Assembly: GCF_000696095.1 (NCBI RefSeq)
Contig: NZ_BAYX01000018.1
Span: 1 to 64,000 of the forward strand
Length of the DNA: 64,000 bases
Direction of reading: 5' to 3'
From: Rhizobium rhizogenes NBRC 13257
GTDB lineage: Bacteria > Pseudomonadota > Alphaproteobacteria > Rhizobiales > Rhizobiaceae
The translations under genes were made by a program, and so were the position numbers. Positions 25,569 through 33,021 of the stretch are shown piece by piece. The notes beneath the pieces were generated by a model, which worked only from the letters and a program-made list of their open reading frames with translations, was not told the origin of the DNA and searched no databases. How positions within the stretch are numbered: the first letter of the stretch is position 1; every line of letters starts with the position of its first letter.

Positions 25569-26279
25569 ATGTCGAAGCTTTTGAAATTGGCGATCGGTGG
25601 CAAGGAGCCACCTCATAATCCGGACAGGGTGGAGCTTGCCCAGGCTCTGGAAGAAATTGCTCGGCTTGAGCGCGGCCTCGCGGAAAAGCAATCAGCGGTG
25701 TCTCGTGCCCATGAAATGATTGGGGACGCACTTAAAGAACAGGATGAAGCAGAACAAGGCGTCGAAGCCGCTCGGGTCACGTTGCGCTCTCGAATGGTCG
25801 AGGCGGCGCGGTCCGGTTCGTCCGTTTCACGGAGCGATGTCATGGGAGCCGCCCATTCAAGGCTCGCCGCTGCCAACGAAACGCTGGCGGCAGCACAGGC
25901 GGGGCTCGAAGTCGTGCGTTCCTCCTGTGAAGATCACGAAGAGGCCCTGGCAGTTGCACAGCGTCGCCGAAATGCCGGCATCGCCAAGATCCTCGATGGG
26001 GAGGTTGACGCAATCCACGCGGAGGCGATCGGGCTTCGCGACAAGTTCATGGCGAAATTGATCGAACTTAGGTTCGTGTCGTCTCTGGCTGGAACTTCCT
26101 GGCCGCCGACTGATCGAAGCAAGGCAATCGATCGGCTGTTGAATATGCCTCTCAGTATCGCTTGGATTGGTGGAGTCCGAGCAGATACGAAGGAAGCACA
26201 GCCAATAGTCCAGCCATGGCAAGACGCCATCAAAGCTCTCCAGAATGACGCCAACGCCCCCCTTCCGGAGGCCAATTGA
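25569..26279 (+). CDS. Coiled-coil protein of unknown function
   Basis: A 236-aa protein, strongly alpha-helical from residues 20 to 170 with heptad-like Ala/Glu/Leu runs (EEIARLERGLAEKQSAVSRA). CGGAGG ribosome site. Scaffolding-like in composition, but no capsid gene follows. It may also be a structural or tail-fibre-associated element protein. Confidence 0.6.
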   Translation: MSKLLKLAIGGKEPPHNPDRVELAQALEEIARLERGLAEKQSAVSRAHEMIGDALKEQDEAEQGVEAARVTLRSRMVEAARSGSSVSRSDVMGAAHSRLAAANETLAAAQAGLEVVRSSCEDHEEALAVAQRRRNAGIAKILDGEVDAIHAEAIGLRDKFMAKLIELRFVSSLAGTSWPPTDRSKAIDRLLNMPLSIAWIGGVRADTKEAQPIVQPWQDAIKALQNDANAPLPEAN

Positions 26280-26281
26280 CC

Positions 26282-26545
26282 ATGATCACGATTTGGCGCG
26301 CACCGAGTTTACCTCGCTGTCTCCTCAGGGGTGCGCGCCTTTGGCCCCGCGTTTCTACTTTCCGGACGCGGGTACGGCCAGCCGGCGGTGCCGTAATTTC
26401 GAAAAACACCGGCAGGCCATCATGGTCCCTCCTTACCCCAGGGATGGCTAATCGGCATCTGATTGTTGTGCCGTACATGCCGGCTTCGGGCGTTGCTCCT
26501 GTTCCGCTCGGAGCCGGCACTGCTTATACGCGGGGTATGCCATGA
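26282..26545 (+). CDS. Doubtful small ORF between packaging and hub genes
   Basis: An 87-codon frame (MITIWRAPSLPRCLLRGARL) that follows the previous stop by two bases and ends in an ATGA overlap with the hub gene. This spacing favours a gene, but codon use is poor and another frame is open over part of it, so it may be a frameshifted remnant of a tail gene. Confidence 0.3.
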   Translation: MITIWRAPSLPRCLLRGARLWPRVSTFRTRVRPAGGAVISKNTGRPSWSLLTPGMANRHLIVVPYMPASGVAPVPLGAGTAYTRGMP

Positions 26546-27402
26546 GCTTCACCGAAAAGAAGATCACCGTTAATTTCAACCTTGCAAACGGCTCGTTCGG
26601 CGACAGGAAAAACAATACGGCCACCATTTCGGGCCTTAGGATCTCTGCGATCATCCAGGCCACCGGCGGAGCGTCTAACAGCAATATGAACCTGTCGATC
26701 TGGGGATTGCCCCTGTCGATGATGAACCAGCTATCCACGGTCGGCACACAGCTCAATGCTCGATACGATAACGCTGTGACGGTTGAAGCCGGCGACGATG
26801 AAACGGGCATGACGCTTGTCTTTGGCGGTCGCATCTTTGAGGCCTTCGTAGACGGCAACAGCCAGCCGAATATTGCTTTCCGCGTCCAAGCCGCCCCAGG
26901 CCCGTTTGTTGCCGTCAAGCCCGTCCCAGCGCTCAGCATCAAGGGATCTGCGGACGCCGCCGGCATGATGGGGAACCTGGCGAAGCAGATGGGCTTTGCC
27001 TTTGAAAACAACGGCGTCAACGTCAAGCTGTCGAACCCTTATTTCGGTGGCACGGCCTGGACGCAAGCCATGGCGATCGCCCGCCACGGCAACTTCGATC
27101 TGATCTTTGAGCGCAATGTCATGGTGATCTCTCCTCGAGGTCAACCTCGTCAGGGCGACGCCATCCTGATCTCTCCTGATACCGGGCTGGTCGGCTATCC
27201 GACATTCTCCGAAGCAAAGGTGATCGTTCGCTGCCTGTTCAATCCCGCAGTCAAGCAACTTTCCTTGGTCGAGGTCAAAAGCGACCTTACACCGGCAAAT
27301 GGCAAATGGCAGGTCTTAGCGATCGTCTACGAGCTGGAATCCCAGACCCCAAACGGGAAGTGGTTCATGATCCTCGAGCTCATAGCGGTAGGTACACAAT
27401 GA
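26542..27402 (+). CDS. Phage baseplate hub-like protein
   Basis: A 286-aa protein. The N-terminal strand-rich region (ITVNFNLANGSFG, LRISAIIQATGGASNSNMNL, SIWGLPLSMMNQLSTVG) and the middle block FENNGVNVKLSNPYFGGTAW match, from memory, baseplate hub proteins of contractile-tailed phages. In such phages it joins the tail tube to the spike. Here there is no tube, sheath or tape-measure gene nearby, so it is an orphan. Start ATG overlaps the preceding frame. Confidence 0.65.
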   Translation: MSFTEKKITVNFNLANGSFGDRKNNTATISGLRISAIIQATGGASNSNMNLSIWGLPLSMMNQLSTVGTQLNARYDNAVTVEAGDDETGMTLVFGGRIFEAFVDGNSQPNIAFRVQAAPGPFVAVKPVPALSIKGSADAAGMMGNLAKQMGFAFENNGVNVKLSNPYFGGTAWTQAMAIARHGNFDLIFERNVMVISPRGQPRQGDAILISPDTGLVGYPTFSEAKVIVRCLFNPAVKQLSLVEVKSDLTPANGKWQVLAIVYELESQTPNGKWFMILELIAVGTQ

Positions 27403-27710
27403 TCAACGTTGAAACGACATTGCCGATCCTCGGCAGTATGCGTGCTGCCGCCCTCGATCATCGTGATCGGGCAGAACCTCTCTTGCTCAAGGCTGCGGAG
27501 ATGGAAGAGGCGCTCGAACGCTATTTCCTTCCAGATCAAGAAATCACGCTCGATGAAGCGGTGAGCGCTTGCGTAACAGCCGCAACTCTTTGGGCCGACG
27601 TGACTGGAAACCGCTGGTCGGCAGATCGCGCCGCCGTGGCCGAGTATCTGACCCACAAATACCAATTTATTTTTGGTCAGCCGGCAGAACTCAACGCTCC
27701 GGCACATTGA
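27399..27710 (+). CDS. Hypothetical small helical protein
   Basis: A 103-aa protein starting ATG inside the hub stop codon (ATGA overlap), so translationally coupled to it. Helical, with LLLKAAEMEEALERYF and an aromatic C-terminus. No family recognised. Confidence 0.55.
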   Translation: MINVETTLPILGSMRAAALDHRDRAEPLLLKAAEMEEALERYFLPDQEITLDEAVSACVTAATLWADVTGNRWSADRAAVAEYLTHKYQFIFGQPAELNAPAH

Positions 27711-27733
27711 TCATCTGCTATCGGAGGAATGTC

Positions 27734-28381
27734 TTGAAGACCATCCGTAACGCGGAAGCAAACGTCCGCGCGATCTGCGCCGAATATGATATCGAGATTA
27801 TCCCGGGCAACGTGTATCCACAGCCCGGGCAAACCCGTGCCGTAGCATCTATGTGCCTGATCCTGGCCAAGTACGGCGAAGGTCATTTCCGGCTCGTCAT
27901 GACGACGCTGAGCGAAACCAGGGGCAACAATGCCCTGATCGACCAGACGAGCCTATGGGCCGTCTCGGACCTCATACGAGCCTGTCCGGAGTGGGTGGAG
28001 GAGCGCACCTCTGAATGGCTGCAGTGGTGGGATGAGATCCCGCTCGGGCCGATCATGGCCACCATCAACCAGCTTCGCGGCTTCAGCCACCAGCGTCACG
28101 CCCTCGCCGGCGCGATCTATTATCGGCTGTGCGCCTTCAGCCAGCAGCGTATGTCATCTCAGGACACCGCCAGCACGGTCAAGAATAAGGTTCCGGAGGT
28201 GGGGAGGGCTCGCAGCCGCGCCAATTATGACCAAGCGATCGAGATGGGCAAGAAGCTCATCGATATCAAATCCCAGCTACCCCGTGGCCATTGGCTACCG
28301 TGGGTGCAGGAAAAATCCGGTCTCAGCTATGGCACCGTACAGCGGTACATGCGGGTGGCCAGAACGGGCATCAATGGGTAG
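27734..28381 (+). CDS. DUF3102-like DNA-associated protein
   Basis: A 215-aa protein. The C-terminal 50 residues (IEMGKKLIDIKSQLPRGHWLPW, then SGLSYGTVQRYMRVA) have the pattern of the DUF3102 / phage-plasmid HTH segment. The N-terminal 140 residues, rich in Trp, are typical of a group of hypothetical proteins I recall from rhizobial phages and plasmids. The start is TTG at 27734 with a GGAGGA ribosome site. Convergent with the PanAT pair. Confidence 0.6.
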   Translation: MKTIRNAEANVRAICAEYDIEIIPGNVYPQPGQTRAVASMCLILAKYGEGHFRLVMTTLSETRGNNALIDQTSLWAVSDLIRACPEWVEERTSEWLQWWDEIPLGPIMATINQLRGFSHQRHALAGAIYYRLCAFSQQRMSSQDTASTVKNKVPEVGRARSRANYDQAIEMGKKLIDIKSQLPRGHWLPWVQEKSGLSYGTVQRYMRVARTGING

Positions 28382-28420
28382 CGAGTAAAACGATTATTGC
28401 TTTTCAACAAACATGGGTCT

Positions 28421-28981
28421 TCAATCGACCGGATAAATTTGGTGCTCGGCGTCCCACCAGACGACATTGAAAACATGGCCGGTTCGGAAACCCCATATTC
28501 GCTGTTTTCCTCCGGTGCGAAACCGGAAGAGCTCGTCCTCTTCTCGACCGATTTCGATCCAACGGAGTTGAGCTTCCTCGCAAAGGCTATCAAGTGGTTG
28601 GGAGTGGTGTTTCTTATGCCTGTCCCGGCCGCCGGTCATCTGCCCCATAATCTCGTGCCAATACAGGCCGCCCATCTCGATCATAGTCGATCTCACTACG
28701 CAAGCGCTGTTGGCATCGTAGATCGGGTCACACCAGTTGCGGACCTGACCCCAACTCCAACTATTGGCACGATCGGAATGATCGTGGATTCGGTAGCTCA
28801 TACGCATCTGCATGATGCTACCGGGGTCTTGCTCTGATCGAGCAGTCTTTGCTCCACCCGGGGTAAAGGCGGTGCGGGGCTCGTGTTCAGCTTCTACCTT
28901 TTCAACGAGCCGCACAGCCTTCACCTGCTGCCGAACCTGCCTCTCAATCCGTCGATCGATGCGCGCTTGCTTCCGGTCCAT
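28421..28981 (-). CDS. Toxin candidate of a Panacea (PanAT) system
   Basis: A 186-aa protein coupled to the Panacea antitoxin by a one-base TGATG overlap. The N-terminus is basic and helical (DRKQARIDRRIERQVRQQVK), the centre has several Trp and Tyr, and the C-terminus reads RIWGFRTGHVFNVVWWDAEH then QIYPVD. That ending resembles toxins found beside Panacea proteins. No nuclease or ADP-ribosyl motif is evident. The toxin role is inferred mainly from partnership. Confidence 0.6.
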   Translation of the reverse strand: MDRKQARIDRRIERQVRQQVKAVRLVEKVEAEHEPRTAFTPGGAKTARSEQDPGSIMQMRMSYRIHDHSDRANSWSWGQVRNWCDPIYDANSACVVRSTMIEMGGLYWHEIMGQMTGGRDRHKKHHSQPLDSLCEEAQLRWIEIGREEDELFRFRTGGKQRIWGFRTGHVFNVVWWDAEHQIYPVD

Positions 28982-29436
28982 CAGCAGGCAGCGTTGCTTG
29001 CCTGAAGGCCTGAGTAATATTCGTGCATGTCTGCGAGGGTGACCTCCTCCTCAGACGCAGCGCCATCCGGAACGCCTGCCCGCTGACGGGCCTTCTTCCA
29101 TGGCTCTTCAAGATGCGTCAGGTCACTTAGCCACTGAGCCGACTTGTCGCCGTAGAAATTCAGCACTGCATCAATCGTCGCGCGAGCCCGTTCATCCAGA
29201 TTAGGCTCAGTTTGCATGATCTGCTTCGGAGGGACTGAAAATTGGCGATGGTGTGAGGAATAAAGTGAACGACAGACCGGTCCATTAGCCCAAGCCTGAA
29301 TTGGCTCTTCGAACATCGGGCGTTCATCCCAAACCAGGGACCATGCCTGAGCATAGTAGACGAGCTTCTGCAGCTTCATTGCGGTCATCTCGCCGCGCGA
29401 CCGCAAGATGTATTCTGCTACATCTTTTACGGACAT
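28981..29436 (-). CDS. Panacea-domain antitoxin (SocA/DUF4065-like)
   Basis: A 151-aa protein: DVAEYILRSRGEMTAMKLQKLVYYAQAWSL and FEEPIQAWANGPVCRSLY are the two signature blocks of the Panacea/DUF4065 domain, a promiscuous antitoxin domain. The ATG at 29436 has AAGGAAGA upstream; a longer frame from 29547 lacks support. Antitoxin first, toxin second is the usual order. Together with HigBA it gives the element two addiction or defence modules. Confidence 0.85.
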   Translation of the reverse strand: MSVKDVAEYILRSRGEMTAMKLQKLVYYAQAWSLVWDERPMFEEPIQAWANGPVCRSLYSSHHRQFSVPPKQIMQTEPNLDERARATIDAVLNFYGDKSAQWLSDLTHLEEPWKKARQRAGVPDGAASEEEVTLADMHEYYSGLQASNAAC

Positions 29437-29665
29437 GTTTATCTTCCTTTCGGTCCAAATCGACCTTGATGGCCGTATCCTACGGTCATAACGCGTAGGT
29501 ACATAGACTTGTTCGGGGCTGAATGCCAGTGCAGTACGAAGCCGCACGATGCGACCTATTGATTTCGTTTGCCTTAATTTATGAGGATCAGGATCGATCT
29601 GTTGCGCAAACCTCAGAGAAACCTATCGCCAGCATCGCCCAGGAGTGCATGCGGGTGACGAAGGC

Positions 29666-29992
29666 TCACATGAGCGCCTGAGGAGCTCGTTCGTATAGCA
29701 ACCAGTTGTGAAGTTCGAAGATCTTATGCGCGATGTCAGAGACGTCTTCGTCGCTCATGTGGCGTAGGGTTGCACGAATCGTACCTTCGCCATCATTCTC
29801 AGCCGCGTGGGACGTGCAGCGGTCGTAGAGTTCCTGATATCGATCGCCGATTTCTTCGTTTGAGAATTCCTCCGACTTGATAGTCGTCATGGACGCAAAA
29901 GCGTACTCCACCCTCATCCTAATATCACCAAGACCGACCAGGCATCCGACAGCAGCGGAAAGTTTCGAGAGATAATATCCATCGATAGACAT
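29666..29992 (-). CDS. Hypothetical protein
   Basis: A 108-aa soluble helical protein (MSIDGYYLSKLSAAVG). The ATG at 29992 has GGAG eight bases upstream; a GTG at 30019 is less likely. No motif recognised. Confidence 0.45.
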   Translation of the reverse strand: MSIDGYYLSKLSAAVGCLVGLGDIRMRVEYAFASMTTIKSEEFSNEEIGDRYQELYDRCTSHAAENDGEGTIRATLRHMSDEDVSDIAHKIFELHNWLLYERAPQALM

Positions 29993-30098
29993 CGGCGCGC
30001 TCCAAGGGTCGGCGATCACATAATGGTCAAAAACCGCGCGAATGTCGATGGCGATAGTTCGCCTAAGGGTTACAGAAAACCAAATTTGCCGCGTCTGC

Positions 30099-30299
30099 TT
30101 AGCGACGGCTGTGTTGCAATATGAGTTGATCGTAACGATGGATGATCAGTTCGATCTCACTTCGAAGACCATTTCGCTGAGCAGGGGAAAGCGTAGCCTC
30201 GGGAAAAATCGGATCCCGGTCCATTAGATTGACTTGATCTTGAAGTGCGTCTCTGGAGCGTTTCCAGCCCTCGGCAAGATCGGCGATGGTGGTCGGCAT
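30099..30299 (-). CDS. Small hypothetical protein
   Basis: A 66-aa helical protein (ADLAEGWKRSRDALQDQVNL) with GAGGA before the ATG. Same orientation as the 29666 gene. Function unknown. Confidence 0.45.
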   Translation of the reverse strand: MPTTIADLAEGWKRSRDALQDQVNLMDRDPIFPEATLSPAQRNGLRSEIELIIHRYDQLILQHSRR

Positions 30300-30463
30300 G
30301 GGGTCCTCACGAATGTCAGTGGATCAAAATCATCCAAGAGTCGCACCTGTTAGAAAATCCGAAAGCCTAAACGCCGTCGCGATTGGACAGATTCCGCAGC
30401 ATCGCTTTAGAACCATATCGGCTCGCTCATGAGCCGAAGTCGATCCTTTCGAAGGAAAAGCGA

Positions 30464-30682
30464 ATGTCAGAACTTGATGATCTTCTTAGGCAAAAAGCTG
30501 AACTCGAGGCGAGAATTCAGGAAGTCATGGTGGGTGAGGTTGACAGGCTGAAATTTGAATTCGCGGAACTCGCCTACAAACTCAGAGAATTGGGTGCGCT
30601 TCCGAGTGCCGTGATTGATGCCTTCACGGACAAGGCCGGCACCTTCAATACCTACCGGACAATGAAAGTGAAAAAGGCCTAG
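30464..30682 (+). CDS. Small coiled-coil protein
   Basis: A 72-aa protein with GAAGGAAAAG before ATG 30464. The opening SELDDLLRQKAELEARIQEV is a coiled coil like the oligomerisation end of H-NS-type proteins, but no DNA-binding tail is present. Might be a truncated H-NS-like protein or a partner of the following DNA-binding protein. Confidence 0.5.
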   Translation: MSELDDLLRQKAELEARIQEVMVGEVDRLKFEFAELAYKLRELGALPSAVIDAFTDKAGTFNTYRTMKVKKA

Positions 30683-30694
30683 CGGATTGGACAG

Positions 30695-31294
30695 TTGACG
30701 CTCGCATATTTCGCAAAACAGGCAGCGGCCGCGCAGCGAATGAGAGCCAGGATGGAGCGGTCCGGCTTTACGCCCGGCGGTCATCGGCTCTGGACACCAC
30801 TCGAAGACGAACTCTGCCGTCTTCTTCATTCCGATCAGTTTGCGCTGCGGCATATCTTGTCGCACCGCTCCCCTTCTGCGATCCAGGCTCGCTGTCGTAA
30901 GCTGGGATTCGCTCGAAAGCGGCATGAATGGGGGCCTCTGAAGAAGCAGAAGCTTCGAAAGATATATCCTGAAGCAACCCATGAAGAACTATATGCCGCA
31001 TTCCCAGGCGTAGAGTTGGTCAACATACGGGCTGCCGCCAACCGGTATAAATACTATCGGAAAAAGAAACCTTATAAGAAAACTGGCATCGTGGCGAACG
31101 ACCAAGTTCGCTCCCATTGCTATGATTCAAATATGGTGATGAGGGAGCTTGATGAAGCGAGCAAAACTGGACGCTACTTTCAGACACGCGGCTACCGGAC
31201 CAAATACCCGAACTTCAAGGCCATCCATAAAGCGGCAGGAGCACTCGGAGGTGTTCTAAGGTTTCATCCTTTTGAGGAGGCATCGGACGATTAG
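30695..31294 (+). CDS. Myb/SANT-like DNA-binding protein
   Basis: A 199-aa very basic protein. Two Trp-anchored three-helix repeats can be drawn: WTPLEDELCRLLHSDQFALR with ILSHRSPSAIQARCRKLGFAR, and WGPLKKQKLRKIYPEATHEE with VNIRAAANRYKYYRKKKPYK. The pattern resembles SANT/Myb-like domains. The start is uncertain (TTG 30695 or ATG 30740). It is the last gene before attR. A role in element control or excision is possible. Confidence 0.55.
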   Translation: MTLAYFAKQAAAAQRMRARMERSGFTPGGHRLWTPLEDELCRLLHSDQFALRHILSHRSPSAIQARCRKLGFARKRHEWGPLKKQKLRKIYPEATHEELYAAFPGVELVNIRAAANRYKYYRKKKPYKKTGIVANDQVRSHCYDSNMVMRELDEASKTGRYFQTRGYRTKYPNFKAIHKAAGALGGVLRFHPFEEASDD

Positions 31295-31340
31295 CGATAG
31301 ATGCTGGAAATCCCTTTCGACCAACAATGTTCCGTCGAAA

Positions 31341-31364
31341 CATGTCGCATCTCATGTCGCGTGG
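31341..31364. repeat. Paired TGTCGC repeat near right end
   Basis: ATGTCGC occurs twice, 12 bases apart, followed by a related inverted pair at 31411-31434 (complement of TGTCGCGTCGTGTTGC). These lie 51-144 bases from attR and mirror the pairs at the left end, as expected for integrase arm sites. Confidence 0.45.
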
Positions 31365-31484
31365 AACTGCCGCTACCCTATTGAAACCCTTGGAAATGCT
31401 GGGTAGTGGCTTGCAACACGACGCGACACGAAAGTGGCAAAATCGGAGACCTCAGTATCACGTAAACAATTGATTTTCTTGATA

Positions 31485-31540
31485 ATTTAAGTGGTGCCCA
31501 GAGCCGGAATCGAACCAGCGACACGCGGATTTTCAATCCG
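31485..31540. repeat. attR: right 56-bp direct repeat within tRNA-Phe
   Basis: Identical to 15241-15296. It covers the tRNA-Phe 3' end through the anticodon loop. Insertion therefore rebuilds a complete tRNA on the right side. Confidence 0.95.
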
Positions 31541-31567
31541 CTGCTCTACCAACTGAGCTATCTGGGC
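31492..31567 (-). tRNA. tRNA-Phe (GAA)
   Basis: A 76-nt tRNA including CCA, read on the minus strand: acceptor GCCCAGA pairs with TCTGGGC, D loop AGCTCAGTTGGTAGAGC, anticodon loop TTGAAAA with GAA, T loop GTTCGATTC. It is the integration target of the 16-kb element, which supplies or restores its 3' half. Confidence 0.97.
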
Positions 31568-31763
31568 ATCCGTGCCTCACGCAAATCAGAAGGCCTTGGA
31601 AGGCCCTGGGTGCTTGGTTCACCCCGGAAGCGAGCGGGGTTATAGCATCTTGTTCGTCCATGTCCAGCCGCAAATGACTCTTTTTTGACAGGAAATGGAT
31701 TTTTGGCAATTTACGAACAAAATGAATGGCTTCGCCGGACCGAACATCGAAATGGCGGCGGAA

Positions 31764-31979
31764 CTATTCCTCTTCGGGATAGTCCGCCTTGGTCTGATCC
31801 TCGGCAACGGGAATGGCATAGGAGCCGTTCAGCCACCGGGACAGATCGGCCGAGCGGCAGCGATCCGAGCAGAAAGGGTAATGCTCGCGCATCGAAGGCC
31901 GGCCGCATTCCACGCAAGGCCGTGTCTTGCGCAGCGGCTCGATCTTTGCGCCAACCTTGATCTTGTCGTCATCCGCCAT
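31764..31979 (-). CDS. yacG: DNA gyrase inhibitor YacG
   Basis: A 71-aa zinc protein. Two Cys pairs, CVECGRP and FCSDRCRSADL, form the YacG zinc finger; RWLNGSYAIP follows as in the family. In E. coli YacG binds GyrB and inhibits gyrase. The ATG at 31979 is preferred; a GTG at 31988 overlapping the maf stop (GTGA) is an alternative. Last gene of the infA-maf-yacG series. Confidence 0.92.
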   Translation of the reverse strand: MADDDKIKVGAKIEPLRKTRPCVECGRPSMREHYPFCSDRCRSADLSRWLNGSYAIPVAEDQTKADYPEEE

Positions 31980-31984
31980 GACAA

Positions 31985-32605
31985 TCACCCTTCCTGCCAG
32001 GTGGCATGAACGTCGAAACCCTCTCCCGCCAGAAGCAGCATGGTTTCATAAAGTGGCAATCCGACGACATTGGTGTAGGAGCCGATCAGCTTCTGCACGA
32101 AGGAGCCCGCGAGCCCCTGGATGCCATAGGCACCCGCCTTGCCGCGCCATTGGCCGGAGGCGAGGTACATGTCGATGTCCCTGGCCGACAGCCGCTTGAA
32201 GCGAACCTTGGTCTCGATGACCTTCTGGCGCAGCTTGCGGTCGGGTGTGATCAGGCAGACGCCGGTATAGACGACATGGCTGCGGCCGGAGAGCAGGTGC
32301 AGCGCCGAAGACGCCTCGTCGACGAACTCTGCCTTCGGGAGAATCCGACGGCCGACGGCGACAACCGTGTCGGCGGCAAGGATATAGCTTCCCTGCCAGG
32401 CGACATCGCCTTTCACCGCGGCAAAGGCCGCCTCGCCCTTTTCCGCCGAAAGCCTACGCGCCAGCGATCGCGGATGCTCCGATTTCTTCGGAGCCTCGTC
32501 GATATCCATGGGCATCAGGCGCGCCGCTTCGATCCCTGCCTGATGCAGGAGGTCGACGCGGCGCGGCGATCCGGAGGCCAGTATCAGCTTGTGTTTCAGC
32601 GCCAT
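31985..32605 (-). CDS. maf: Maf-like nucleoside triphosphate pyrophosphatase
   Basis: A 206-aa Maf-family enzyme, which hydrolyses dTTP/UTP or modified nucleotides to monophosphates (house-cleaning). The N-terminal ILASGSPRRVDLLHQAG and the later ILAADTVVAVGRRIL are signature blocks. Length is standard. Located between infA and yacG, a common alphaproteobacterial order. Confidence 0.92.
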   Translation of the reverse strand: MALKHKLILASGSPRRVDLLHQAGIEAARLMPMDIDEAPKKSEHPRSLARRLSAEKGEAAFAAVKGDVAWQGSYILAADTVVAVGRRILPKAEFVDEASSALHLLSGRSHVVYTGVCLITPDRKLRQKVIETKVRFKRLSARDIDMYLASGQWRGKAGAYGIQGLAGSFVQKLIGSYTNVVGLPLYETMLLLAGEGFDVHATWQEG

Positions 32606-32660
32606 AAAACCTCGACCTATCAGGCGGGAGACGGACAGCCGGCTCGAAAACGAGCAGCGA

Positions 32661-32879
32661 CTACTTGAAACGGTAGGTGATGCGGCCCTTGGTCAGGTCG
32701 TAAGGGGTCATTTCCACCAGCACCTTGTCGCCGGCGAGAACGCGAATGCGGTTCTTGCGCATGCGGCCGGCGGTGTGGGCGATGATCTCGTGCTCGTTTT
32801 CCAGCTTCACGCGGAAGGTCGCGTTCGGCAGCAATTCGGTGACGACACCCGGAAATTCTAGGACTTCTTCTTTCGGCAT
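32661..32879 (-). CDS. infA: Translation initiation factor IF-1
   Basis: A 72-aa OB-fold protein, length and sequence typical (MPKEEVLEFPGVVTELLPNA, then HTAGRMRKNRIRVLAGDKV and RITYRFK). It binds the ribosomal A site during initiation. AGGAAAAGAAGC stands before the start. Separate promoter likely in the 142-bp gap upstream. Confidence 0.97.
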   Translation of the reverse strand: MPKEEVLEFPGVVTELLPNATFRVKLENEHEIIAHTAGRMRKNRIRVLAGDKVLVEMTPYDLTKGRITYRFK

Positions 32880-33021
32880 TAAAGCTTCTTTTCCTGTAGG
32901 GTTGTGGCCGGCGCCCGTGGCAAAATGCGGGGTCGCCGGAAATTTGCGCGGAAACTACACAATCGACGCGGTTTTGTGAACCACGTTGATAAGGCTTTCT
33001 GCATTTGTTTCACGCGGCACC

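Larger units (their letters stand above)
15241..31540. mobile_element. Integrated prophage-like or satellite-like element in tRNA-Phe
   Basis: Bounded by identical 56-bp direct repeats (15241-15296 and 31485-31540). The right repeat lies in the 3' half of an intact tRNA-Phe gene; the left one is a displaced tRNA fragment. The length from repeat to repeat is 16,244 bp. Inside are an integrase next to the left repeat, a repressor with operators, a compact early operon with a replication-like gene, two toxin-antitoxin pairs, terminase genes, a baseplate-hub-like gene and a DNA-binding protein at the right end. No portal, capsid, tube or sheath gene was found. GC content and codon use are visibly lower than in flanking chromosome in several segments (20-23 kb and 29-31.4 kb). 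Confidence 0.92.
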
